Assembly (NCBI GenBank): GCA_038523655.1
Contig: JBCBJG010000039.1
Location: forward strand, 1-17,076
Length of the DNA: 17,076 nucleotides
Direction: 5' to 3'
Origin: CALHAX01 sp038523655
GTDB taxonomy: Bacteria; Pseudomonadota; Alphaproteobacteria; Rhizobiales; CALHAX01
Positions 6,301 to 13,610 of the stretch are shown one piece after another. The notes beneath the pieces are model-generated. The model ran no database searches. It was not told the DNA's origin and was given only the letters and a program-made list of their open reading frames with translations. Position 1 is the stretch's first letter. Every line of letters starts with the position of its first letter. The translations under genes were made by a program, and so were the position numbers.

Positions 6301-8981
6301 GCGAGATCGGTGCGTCGTTCACGGGTAACGCTGCCGTGCCGACGCCGACATATGTGTCAGGTGGCGTCAATGTTGGTGGCAACGCGGGCATCCTCGACTT
6401 GCGCGTTGGTCCAACACCGATCGTCTACACGGCGAGCTACACGATCCAGCAGGCCGATATCGATCAGGGCGGCGTGAACAATCAGGCGTCGGTCACGTCA
6501 AACGATCCGACCGGCGCGCCGATCACCGATCTTTCGGATGATGCGACACCGGGCGTGGGCGCGGATGATCCGACCGAGACCGAGCTGGTCGGCACGCCGG
6601 AAATTGACGTCGAGAAAGAGCTGACGACGGTCACCAAGCAGTTCCCGTTCGTCTACGCGCTCACCTACACGGTCACTGTCGAGAACATCGGCAACGTCAC
6701 GCAGAACAACGTGCGGGTGACGGATGATCTCGCGGCGGCGTTGTCGCCCGGGACGATCGTCGGGACGCCGGCGACGAACTTCTCCGGCTTTACCGGCGGC
6801 TCGCTCAATGCCTCCTTCGATGGCGCGACGGACCAGGAACTTCTGAGCGGTGCCACGACGCTGTCGCCGGGAGATACGGGCACGATCGTCATCGATGTGA
6901 CGGTGAATTTCGCCAACGGATATCCTGCGGTCGGCCAGGGGAACACGGCGTTCGCGCGCTCGGACCAGACGCCGACGCCGGTCGAATCGGATGCGCCTTC
7001 GGTCACACCGCTCGACCCGACGGACACAAATCCGACGCCTGAGCCGAACCAGGATGCGGACAACGACGGTTCGCCCGATACGGACGAGTCCGGTACGACT
7101 GACCGTGACGGCGACGGCATCGCCGATGCGCAGGATTATGATCCCACCGGCTACTTCTACTGTGAGGAAAACGGGCGCATTCTGACGGGTGGCGTGATCA
7201 CGGTGACCGGGCCGCTCGGTGCACAGTCCGGCGTTGGCAGCTCGAACAACATTTCGATCGTTCGGGACGGTGCCGACGGATCGTACCAGTTCTTCGTTAC
7301 CGCGCCCGGCACCTACACGCTGAGCTTCACACTGCCGCCGACGGGGCTTGCGAGCACCAACCGGCCGTCGTCGGGCACGCTCGATCTCTCGACGCGTTTG
7401 CCGACCGATCCGGTCGTGCTTGGAGGGGGTGAGGTCGGCTCCAGCGGTACGCTCAACGATTTCACGGCGCCGGGGAACCCGTTCTTCACGGTCTTCGAGA
7501 TCGAGGCGGGTGACCCGACAATCTTCAACAATAATATCCCGTTGCGCTTCTGCGGCCCGATCGGGGTGACGGCGGCGAAGCAGGTGACGGCCGGGCCGGA
7601 CACGCAGGCAACGGGCGACAGCCGCATCACCTATCGTGTGTCGACGACCAACACGGGCACCGTGCCGGTCAACAACGTGACGCTGACGGACGACCTGAAC
7701 GCCACGTTCGGCGCAGGCAATCATACCGTGCTCGGCGTCTCGCTGGTCAGTGCGCCCGCAGGCTCCGGCATCACGCCGAACGGCCTGTTCGACGGCGCAG
7801 GCCAGACGAGCGTGATCGCACCCGGCGGCGCGCTGCTGCCGGGCGAGGCGGCGGTGTTCGAGTTCACCGTCGACGTGACGCCGAGGCTCAGCACCGGCAC
7901 GTTCCCGAACACGGTGGTGGCCGGCGGTGCGTCACCGCTCGATGGCAGCCCGATCCCGACCGACGATGCGATTGCAAGCGTGGAACTTAATTCGCCGAAC
8001 TCGAACGGTGGACTGGTCGTCAGCAAGGTCGCGGCGAAACGGACGGCGCGGATCGGCGATGTGATCCCCTACACGATCACGGCGACCAACCCGGACGTCT
8101 TCCCGCGCGTGCAGGTCAACATTGTCGATTTTCTCCCTGTCGGGTTCGTTTATCGCCCGGGTTCGGCGCGCGTGGACGGCGTCGCTGTCGAACCGGCACA
8201 GTCCGGCCGGCGACTGATTTTCGTGAACCAGACTTTCGCGCCGGGTGCCACGATCAAGGTCACCTTCAACCTCGGCGTGGGTGCCGGGGCGACCGGCGAG
8301 CGGTTCGTGAACCTCGCCTGGGTCGAAGATCCGGTCTCTACGCGCCGCATTTCGAACATCGGCAAGGCGGTCGTTACCCGCGAAATCGAGCATGTCTTCG
8401 ATTGTGGGGAGATTATCGGCAAGGTTTACGACGACCTCGATCGCAACGGATATCAGGATGATGGCGAGCCGGGTCTGCCGGGCGTGCGGGTCGCGTCGGT
8501 GAAGGGTCTGCTGATCACGACTGACAAGTACGGTCGCTTCCATGTCCCGTGTGCGGCCATCCCGGATGCGCGGATCGGTTCGAACTTCATCCTCAAGGTC
8601 GACACGCGCACGCTGCCGAGCGGGTATCGCGTCACCTCGGAGAACCCACGGGTCGTGCGTCTGACGCGCGGCAAGATTACCAAGCTGAACTTCGGTGCAT
8701 CGATTTCGCGGATCGTGCGGGTCGACCTCAACACCAAGGCGTTCCGTCACGACAGTGTGGAGCCCGCAGATGCGCTGATGCGCGGTGTGCGCCGCTTGGT
8801 CTCGACGCTGAACACGGGTGAGCCGTCAGTGCTGCGCCTGACCTACCACACGCGGACCTACGATCGCCGGCTGGCACTCGAGCGTCTGCGGCACATGAAA
8901 AAGGTCATCGCCGAACACTGGCGACGGACTGCGGGCGACCTACCGCTCACTATCGAAACCAAGATCGTCGGAGGGCGCTGA
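3390..8981 (+). CDS. Giant secreted DUF11-repeat protein with SdrD-B-like and OmpA-like C-terminus
   Basis: The product has 1863 residues. ATG 3390 is chosen because it starts a Sec signal peptide (MTSRIIRSLF..., cleavage after 'ALNA') whose mature start, 'QLVNDATVLGSP', matches the previous gene; no clear Shine-Dalgarno precedes it. Eight DUF11/DUF7507-type repeats start near residues 62, 207, 352, 498, 643, 786, 928 and 1071, the eighth divergent. Then come an acidic DxDxDG-type Ca-binding-like stretch (1222-1252), a domain bracketed by C1258 and C1388, two more DUF11-like domains (about 1390-1660), an SdrD-B/CNA-B-like domain with C1672 and C1721 ('YDDLDRNGYQDDGEPG'), and a beta-alpha-beta OmpA-like tail (about 1773-1863) ending 'IETKIVGGR'. 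The tail lacks the usual HTD aspartate. The protein is probably exported and held at the envelope by its tail. The next gene starts 1 nt after its TGA, so the two are very likely co-translated. Confidence 0.9.
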   Translation: MTSRIIRSLFTGMLAGGSMVAASTALNAQLVNDATVLGSPVLGQFTSPTAQESVTMQQGLPRISVVKTSVLNDGGDGADVNDTITYTYTVRNEGNVTLFDVTLAEVTSGPNAFTGAGTVPTPARQSGGTTINGTGSNNDLAVGGAPLIYTATYTLEQADIDAGQVDNQALASASTAQNQPVTDLSDESATAPGDDDPTSTTIPRDPRIAVVKTATVNEGGNGLNAGDTITYTYTVTNEGNVSLFDVTLAEVTSGPNAFTGTGTVPTPTRQSGGATLNATGTNNDLAVGGAALVFTASYQIQQADIDNGGVSNQALASSSDPSGQPVTDTSDESGTGPGDNDPTSTPLIAAPQIALVKTAVINDGGDGRVDANDTITYRYTVSNTGNTTLFDVSVAEITSGPNAFTGANAAPTPVRVSGGADLNGSGGLNDLAVGGGTIVFEASYAIAQADIDAQGVTNQAQASATDPGAQPVTDLSDDNSPLVGANDPTSTPITQQPAIGLVKSASVDDGGDGLGANDTITYTYTVSNLGNTTLFDVSLAEITSGVNAFTGNNAAPTPTQSGGGVDLNGSGGANDLAVGVGTITFTATYPIAQSDIDQGGVANQAQVSANDPQGQPTTDLSDETTPGVGDNDPTSTPLVGTPVVAVVKTGVLNDGGDGQIDVNDTITYTYEVSNTGNTTLFDVDVTELAASFTGSGTLPTPTYFSGGADLDGEGDAVDLAVGNATITFTAQYSLTQQDIDAGTLTNQVQATATPQVGGPVSDLSDDNSTAAGQDDPTSVTLPAQPRVALVKTSILNDGGDGADVGDTITYTYTVHNEGNVTLFDVAVTESAVTFGGSGTVPTPVYASGGGNLDGDGDAADLAVGTGTITFTATYTITQSDIDNGGVLNQATANANPPTGPPVSDLSDDNSTGVGADDPTNTTITRTPAIGLVKTSNVDLGADGRLGAGDTITYTYTISNLGNTTLLDVVLSEIGASFTGNAAVPTPTYVSGGVNVGGNAGILDLRVGPTPIVYTASYTIQQADIDQGGVNNQASVTSNDPTGAPITDLSDDATPGVGADDPTETELVGTPEIDVEKELTTVTKQFPFVYALTYTVTVENIGNVTQNNVRVTDDLAAALSPGTIVGTPATNFSGFTGGSLNASFDGATDQELLSGATTLSPGDTGTIVIDVTVNFANGYPAVGQGNTAFARSDQTPTPVESDAPSVTPLDPTDTNPTPEPNQDADNDGSPDTDESGTTDRDGDGIADAQDYDPTGYFYCEENGRILTGGVITVTGPLGAQSGVGSSNNISIVRDGADGSYQFFVTAPGTYTLSFTLPPTGLASTNRPSSGTLDLSTRLPTDPVVLGGGEVGSSGTLNDFTAPGNPFFTVFEIEAGDPTIFNNNIPLRFCGPIGVTAAKQVTAGPDTQATGDSRITYRVSTTNTGTVPVNNVTLTDDLNATFGAGNHTVLGVSLVSAPAGSGITPNGLFDGAGQTSVIAPGGALLPGEAAVFEFTVDVTPRLSTGTFPNTVVAGGASPLDGSPIPTDDAIASVELNSPNSNGGLVVSKVAAKRTARIGDVIPYTITATNPDVFPRVQVNIVDFLPVGFVYRPGSARVDGVAVEPAQSGRRLIFVNQTFAPGATIKVTFNLGVGAGATGERFVNLAWVEDPVSTRRISNIGKAVVTREIEHVFDCGEIIGKVYDDLDRNGYQDDGEPGLPGVRVASVKGLLITTDKYGRFHVPCAAIPDARIGSNFILKVDTRTLPSGYRVTSENPRVVRLTRGKITKLNFGASISRIVRVDLNTKAFRHDSVEPADALMRGVRRLVSTLNTGEPSVLRLTYHTRTYDRRLALERLRHMKKVIAEHWRRTAGDLPLTIETKIVGGR
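3573..7020 (+). repeat. Eight-unit coding repeat array in the giant protein
   Basis: Units of 142-146 residues (about 426-438 bp) start near 3573, 4008, 4443, 4881, 5316, 5745, 6171 and 6600. Units 1-4 share an 'AEITSGPNAFTG' / 'NDLAVGG' subtype. Units 5 and 6 share a shorter 'FTGSGT' / 'DGDGDAADLAVG' subtype like that in the upstream genes. Unit 7 is intermediate and unit 8 is a divergent DUF11 domain. The Lys of the first strand is kept in all eight. Confidence 0.88.
8970..8975 (+). promoter_or_regulatory. Strong ribosome binding site for the barrel gene
   Basis: GGAGGG lies 7 nt before ATG 8983, inside the last codons of the giant gene. With the 1-nt gap between TGA and ATG it indicates coupled translation and fixes the start. 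Confidence 0.8.
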
Positions 8982-8982
8982 T

Positions 8983-11900
8983 ATGCGAGCGACGCGACAT
9001 CACACGCGATTTTCGGCAACGCCTCGGACGGTTGCAAAGCCTGGAGGAAAATTCCGCCCGGCCGCGATACCCGCGCAGCTGGTGATTGCGAGCTTGCTCG
9101 GAAGTGCCACGCTGATCGGCCTTCCCAGCTCTGTGCTGGCAGATGAAACCCGATACATCGGGGGGCTGCGGGGCGGTGTGATGGAGATCCCTGCAGGGCG
9201 GAACACAGAGGAAGACTTGACCGGGCAGAATGATCCGGGGGCTGCAGGGTTCTCGATTTCGGTCGACGGGGAGCGGGTTGCCGGGGCGCGGCCGCCGAAG
9301 CATGCCGGCAAGCGGCCGACGATTGCCGCCGACATTCAGGATGCGAATGCCCAACGACAGGCGGATGTCGATCTTACGCAGGTCGATCTGCAGGTGAAGT
9401 TCGACGGGTTGGGGGTAAAACCGCGGCTGAATGTGGCGACGATCGATCTGCGGCACAGTTTCGGCGGCGGAGAAGAAATCACCTTTGTCGCGACGACGAA
9501 CTATCCCGGGTGGATCGAGCGGGCTGAAGTTGTCATCCGGGAGGTTGGCTTCACGGCTCCGAAAGGCCCGATCGCGCGGATCGAGGTCGTGCGTGGGCGC
9601 GCGACCTGGCAGATGCCGGTCGATGGCAGCGGCCGTTACACCTACACGCTGCGGGTCTACGATCATCTCGGCCGGTATGACGAAACCCACGAACTCGGCC
9701 TCTCGCGGAGCTCGCGGGAACTGCCGACGCATCGCACGGCCCCGGGCGAGGTGTCCGTGTCGCCGGGTGATGGTGAGGATCGAACCGCGCGGAGAAATAT
9801 TCCGGTATTTGGTGGTGCGGTTACGGTGTTCGGGCGGCATGTGCCGCTCAATGCCCGCGCATTTGCGCTCGGCCAGCCCATACCCGTTGATCCGGACGGC
9901 TCGTTCGTCACGCAGCAGATCCTGCCACCCGGCCAGCACGCGATCGACGTGAAGGTGGTCGACCCGTTCGAGAATGATGTCGCGATTACGCGGGACATTC
10001 ACATCCCCGATAACGAATGGTTCTACGTCGGGCTCGCCGACCTCACGGTTGGTCGGCGGCTTGGTGATCGGGCCTTGCGCGAGACGGAGCCGGGCGAGTT
10101 CGAGAAGATCTACGCGAAGGGTCGCCTGGCGTTCTACCTCAAGGGCAAGATCCAGGGGCGGTATCTGCTGACCGCGGCCGCTGATACGCAAGAAGACGAC
10201 ATCGAGAATATTTTTCGCGGCCTCGACTCGAAGGACCCACGGCAACTTCTCCGCCGGATCGACCCGGACAAATATTATCCGGTCTATGGTGACGACAGCG
10301 AAATCCTGGAGGACGCGCCGACGAACGGTAAGTTCTACGTGCGGCTCGAGCGCGGTGACAGCCACGTGCTGTGGGGCAACTTCAAGACCCGGATCGACGG
10401 CACGGAGTTCGCACGCAGCGAGCGGGGTCTCTATGGGGCGCACGCGAAGTATCGCTCGGAAGAGACGACGTCCTATGGCGAGCGCAAATATGAAGCGGAA
10501 GCCTACGCCTCTCAGCCGGGGACCCTGCCGCAGCGCGATGTCATGCGTGGGACGGGCGGGTCGTCCTATTTTCTCTCCCGGCAGGATCTGACGCAGGGCT
10601 CCGAGACGGTGACGATCGAAGTCCGCGATCCGGTTACGGGCATCGTCCGGTCGCGCCAGGCGCTGCGCTACGGCGAAGATTATCAAATCGACTACATCCA
10701 GGGCGTGATCATTCTGGAGCAGCCCTTGTTCTCGACAGTGCGCTACGGGCCCATCGTGCAGAACAACCCGCTGGGTGACGATCAGCAGAGCCTCGTCGTG
10801 CAGTATGAGTACACGCCGGCGCTTGGGGAAACGGATGGATATTCCTACGGTGGGCGCGGTCAAGCCTGGGTGCTCGATCAGCTTCGCGTGGGTGTCACGG
10901 GCATCAAGGAAGAGGCCGGACCGGTCGACCAGCAGCTCGCGTCGGTCGATCTGCGGCTACAGATCGCCGACAACTCGTACCTGCACGGGGAAATCGCGCA
11001 GAGCGAGGGGCCGGGCTTCGGTCGCTCCACGTCGTCGAACGGTGGCTTGACGATCACGGAGACGGCATCGGCCGGGCAGCAGCGCAAAACGGCGCATGCC
11101 GGGCGGGTCGAGCTGAAGGTCGATCTCGCAGATATCTCGTCGCTGAGGGGATCGGTCGGCGGGTACTTCGATCGTCGGGAGGGCGGTTTTTCCTCCATCG
11201 ATTACGACAACACGGTCACGCAGAGAACCGCCGCTGCGCACGCGACGATCGAGGTCACGGATACCTATCGCTACCTGTTCTACTACGAGGATTTCGAGAA
11301 CAAGGATGGTGTGTCCCGCCGCCAGGGCGACGCCGAGATCGAGTTCGAATTCATCCCCGGCTGGACGATCGGAATGGCGTACAAGCATACGCACGCCATC
11401 AACGACACGCAGATCGAGGGCGAGGGGACACGGCACGATCTCGGGCTGCGCCTGACCTACAAGGATGAGGACGATCTGAAGGCTTACGGCTTCATGCACG
11501 CGAGCGTGGCCGCAGACGAGACGATCTCGAAGAATAACCGCGCCGGGCTCGGCGCCGAAGTCCGGGTGACGGAGAAAATTTGGTTGCAGGGTGAGGTGTC
11601 GAACGGGACGACCGGATGGGGTGGTCTCGCGGGTATCAAGTACGACCAGACGCCGGATGATCACTACTACATGTCGTACCGGCTCGACCCGGAACGTTCG
11701 CTCACGAATTCGTCGACGTTGTTCGGTACGGACATGGGCACGATCGTGATGGGGTCTCGCACCCGCTACACGGACGAACTCTCGGGCTACGCGGAAAACA
11801 GCTACGACATCTTCGGTTTGCGGCGTTCGCTCGCAACGACCTACGGCGTCGTCTACACCCCGTCGGCGCTCTGGACGCTCCGCGGCGGGATCGAGCACGG

Positions 11901-12678
11901 CGATGTGAAGGATGCGAACAACGATGATATCCGCCGAACCGCCGTTTCGTCGTCCGTCGGTTACAACGAGGAGAAGCGGGTTGCCTGGAAGCTGAAAGGC
12001 GAAATGCGGTTCGAGAACTCGCAGAACCCTGCGCAGGACCGCGATACTTTCCTGGTCAGCAGTCAGATCAACGTTCGGCGCAATGCGAACTGGCGGGTTC
12101 TGGCCAATATCGATGCGGCGTTCTCGAACTCGAACCAGGCCGATGTGCTCGATGGAGATTATGTCGAGGCGTCGTTGGGTGCTGCCTACCGTCCGATCGA
12201 CAACGATCGGTGGAACGTGCTGTTCAAGTACACGTATCTTTATGATCTGCCGGGGATCGACCAGGTCACCGTTTCCGGAAGCACCGAGGGACCGGCGCAG
12301 CGCAGCCATATCGTCTCCGCCGACGTGTCCTACCAGATGAACAACTACGTCACGCTCGGCGGGAAGTACGGCGCGCGGATCGGTGAGGTGTCGGTCAGTC
12401 GGGAGAGTGATGACTTCGTCAGGTCGTCAGCACATCTCGGTGTCCTGCGCGCAGACCTTCACGTCGTGCACAATTGGGATCTGCTGCTCGAGGGCCGGGT
12501 TCTGCATACGCCGGAAATCGAAACGACGCAGACCGGCTTCCTCGCCGCCGTCTATCGCCATCTCGGCGCGAACATGAAGGTAGGTATTGGCTACAACTTC
12601 GGCACGTTTTCGGATGATCTGTCGGATCTGACGTTTGACGATGAAGGCGTGTTCCTGAACATCGTCGGGAAGCTTTGA
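8983..12678 (+). CDS. Large outer-membrane beta-barrel protein partner of the DUF11 protein
   Basis: The product has 1231 residues. It has a long basic N-region (about 30 residues) and then a signal core, 'AQLVIASLLGSATLIGL', with likely cleavage after 'SSVLA' (residue 53). Residues 54 to about 340 look periplasmic or soluble, with two beta-sandwich-like segments ('GSGRYTYTLRVYDHLGRY' and 'PPGQHAIDVKVVDPFEND'). From about residue 344 ('NEWFYVGLADLTVG') to the end, alternating amphipathic strands and turns fit a large barrel. A conserved-looking 'DPDKYYPVYGDDS' lies at 427-439, and the last strands read 'GIGYNFGTFSDDLSDL' and 'GVFLNIVGKL', an OMP-like end. No TonB box or plug domain is seen, so I do not call it a TonB receptor. 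From memory, similar proteins occur beside DUF11/OmpA-like genes. The inferred job is to export, anchor or display the repeat protein encoded just upstream. Confidence 0.8.
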   Translation: MRATRHHTRFSATPRTVAKPGGKFRPAAIPAQLVIASLLGSATLIGLPSSVLADETRYIGGLRGGVMEIPAGRNTEEDLTGQNDPGAAGFSISVDGERVAGARPPKHAGKRPTIAADIQDANAQRQADVDLTQVDLQVKFDGLGVKPRLNVATIDLRHSFGGGEEITFVATTNYPGWIERAEVVIREVGFTAPKGPIARIEVVRGRATWQMPVDGSGRYTYTLRVYDHLGRYDETHELGLSRSSRELPTHRTAPGEVSVSPGDGEDRTARRNIPVFGGAVTVFGRHVPLNARAFALGQPIPVDPDGSFVTQQILPPGQHAIDVKVVDPFENDVAITRDIHIPDNEWFYVGLADLTVGRRLGDRALRETEPGEFEKIYAKGRLAFYLKGKIQGRYLLTAAADTQEDDIENIFRGLDSKDPRQLLRRIDPDKYYPVYGDDSEILEDAPTNGKFYVRLERGDSHVLWGNFKTRIDGTEFARSERGLYGAHAKYRSEETTSYGERKYEAEAYASQPGTLPQRDVMRGTGGSSYFLSRQDLTQGSETVTIEVRDPVTGIVRSRQALRYGEDYQIDYIQGVIILEQPLFSTVRYGPIVQNNPLGDDQQSLVVQYEYTPALGETDGYSYGGRGQAWVLDQLRVGVTGIKEEAGPVDQQLASVDLRLQIADNSYLHGEIAQSEGPGFGRSTSSNGGLTITETASAGQQRKTAHAGRVELKVDLADISSLRGSVGGYFDRREGGFSSIDYDNTVTQRTAAAHATIEVTDTYRYLFYYEDFENKDGVSRRQGDAEIEFEFIPGWTIGMAYKHTHAINDTQIEGEGTRHDLGLRLTYKDEDDLKAYGFMHASVAADETISKNNRAGLGAEVRVTEKIWLQGEVSNGTTGWGGLAGIKYDQTPDDHYYMSYRLDPERSLTNSSTLFGTDMGTIVMGSRTRYTDELSGYAENSYDIFGLRRSLATTYGVVYTPSALWTLRGGIEHGDVKDANNDDIRRTAVSSSVGYNEEKRVAWKLKGEMRFENSQNPAQDRDTFLVSSQINVRRNANWRVLANIDAAFSNSNQADVLDGDYVEASLGAAYRPIDNDRWNVLFKYTYLYDLPGIDQVTVSGSTEGPAQRSHIVSADVSYQMNNYVTLGGKYGARIGEVSVSRESDDFVRSSAHLGVLRADLHVVHNWDLLLEGRVLHTPEIETTQTGFLAAVYRHLGANMKVGIGYNFGTFSDDLSDLTFDDEGVFLNIVGKL

Positions 12679-12719
12679 CGCTGCGGCAACCGGATGGTGA
12701 GGGTCGGTCGCGTAACGGA

Positions 12720-13610
12720 TTATCCCTCCGCGTAAGCCGGGCGGCGAATGTCGGTGACCGGCGATCCGTCCGCGGCGATCCGGGTTATTGCTTCGGCGAG
12801 CGGCTCGCTGGCGGTCTCCATGTGGAAGACGTTGGCGTGGAGCAGGGTGTCGGGATCGGTGAGGATGCCGACGTGGCCTTTCCAGAAAACGAGATCGCCA
12901 CGCTGCCGGTCGCTGCTGCGCGCATCCCGTCCGATCGAGCGACCGAGCTCGGCCTGCTGCATGTCGCTGTCACGCGGGCACTCGAGCCCCGCTGCATGGA
13001 GCGCGGCCTGGACGAGACCAGAGCAGTCGATCCCGAGCGCGGTGCTGCCGCCCCAGAGATAAGGCGTGCCGGTGAAGCGCTCGGCAAGCGCAACGGGATC
13101 GAGAACGACATCCGCTAACGGGCGGGTGGTGCGTTCGTGCAGGAAGCCACCGTCGGCCCGCTCCAGGTAGGCGCCGGTCGTCCGCGATACGATCAGTTCT
13201 TCGCCCAGCAGCATGCAGGCACGGACAGGTGACTTGAAATCCGGCTGCTCGAAGACGAATGCGCGGGGAGATAAAATTCGATGCGTCGCAAATGTGATGG
13301 CCGGGGCGAGCGCTCTCTGGTCAATGTATCCGACGTAGCGGTCGCGCGCGATCTGGACCCAGGCCCAGCCGTTTTTCTGCTCGTAGATATCCACTTGCGC
13401 GCCGGCGAGAACCTCGGTCGCTCGCTCCGTGTTTGCATCCGGAGCGCTGAACATGGGTGTCGTTCGCGCAACCTGCGCGGTCTGCGGATCGATGAAGTGG
13501 GTCGCCTCGACCTGACCACGCAGACGCGCATCGGCAAGGTCACGCCGCCATGCATGGCGGCGTGGGTCTGGCGACAGCGAGGCCGACGTCGATGCCGCGT
13601 CGGCACTCAT
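12720..13610 (-). CDS. Cytoplasmic SH3/NlpC-P60 peptidase, YkfC-like
   Basis: The product has 296 residues. The start at 13610 (MSADAAST...) forms an ATGA overlap with the stop of the upstream aminopeptidase and has GAGGGG 7 nt before it; the longer open frame to 13820 lies inside that gene and is rejected. An SH3-like region is visible around residues 46-100 ('EQKNGWAWVQIARDRYVGYI') and a second may lie at about 112-160. The NlpC/P60 domain has 'PYLWGG' at 183-188, catalytic C196 in 'GIDCSGLV', H246 in 'KGHVGIL' and H258 in 'TLLHAN', a complete Cys-His-His set. There is no signal peptide. The family hydrolyses gamma-D-glutamyl-diamino acid bonds in murein peptides. A cytoplasmic SH3-NlpC protein resembles YkfC-type enzymes, which act on recycled L-Ala-D-Glu-DAP peptides. 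Co-translation with an aminopeptidase supports this. The exact substrate is inferred. Confidence 0.9.
   Translation of the reverse strand: MSADAASTSASLSPDPRRHAWRRDLADARLRGQVEATHFIDPQTAQVARTTPMFSAPDANTERATEVLAGAQVDIYEQKNGWAWVQIARDRYVGYIDQRALAPAITFATHRILSPRAFVFEQPDFKSPVRACMLLGEELIVSRTTGAYLERADGGFLHERTTRPLADVVLDPVALAERFTGTPYLWGGSTALGIDCSGLVQAALHAAGLECPRDSDMQQAELGRSIGRDARSSDRQRGDLVFWKGHVGILTDPDTLLHANVFHMETASEPLAEAITRIAADGSPVTDIRRPAYAEG

Noticed and set aside
1..7020. CRISPR array or tandem DNA satellite
   Set aside because: The period of about 430 bp is protein-coding in one frame with drifted copies. There are no short direct repeats with unique spacers.
8950..12309. Long minus-strand open frames (637 and 450 codons) opposite the barrel gene
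   Set aside because: The composition is Arg/His/Ile-rich with no domain pattern, while the plus strand has a signal peptide, Shine-Dalgarno and barrel-like strands. They are shadows.
8983..12678. TonB-dependent receptor
   Set aside because: No plug domain or TonB box is visible in the N-terminal 340 residues, so only a general outer-membrane barrel is supported.
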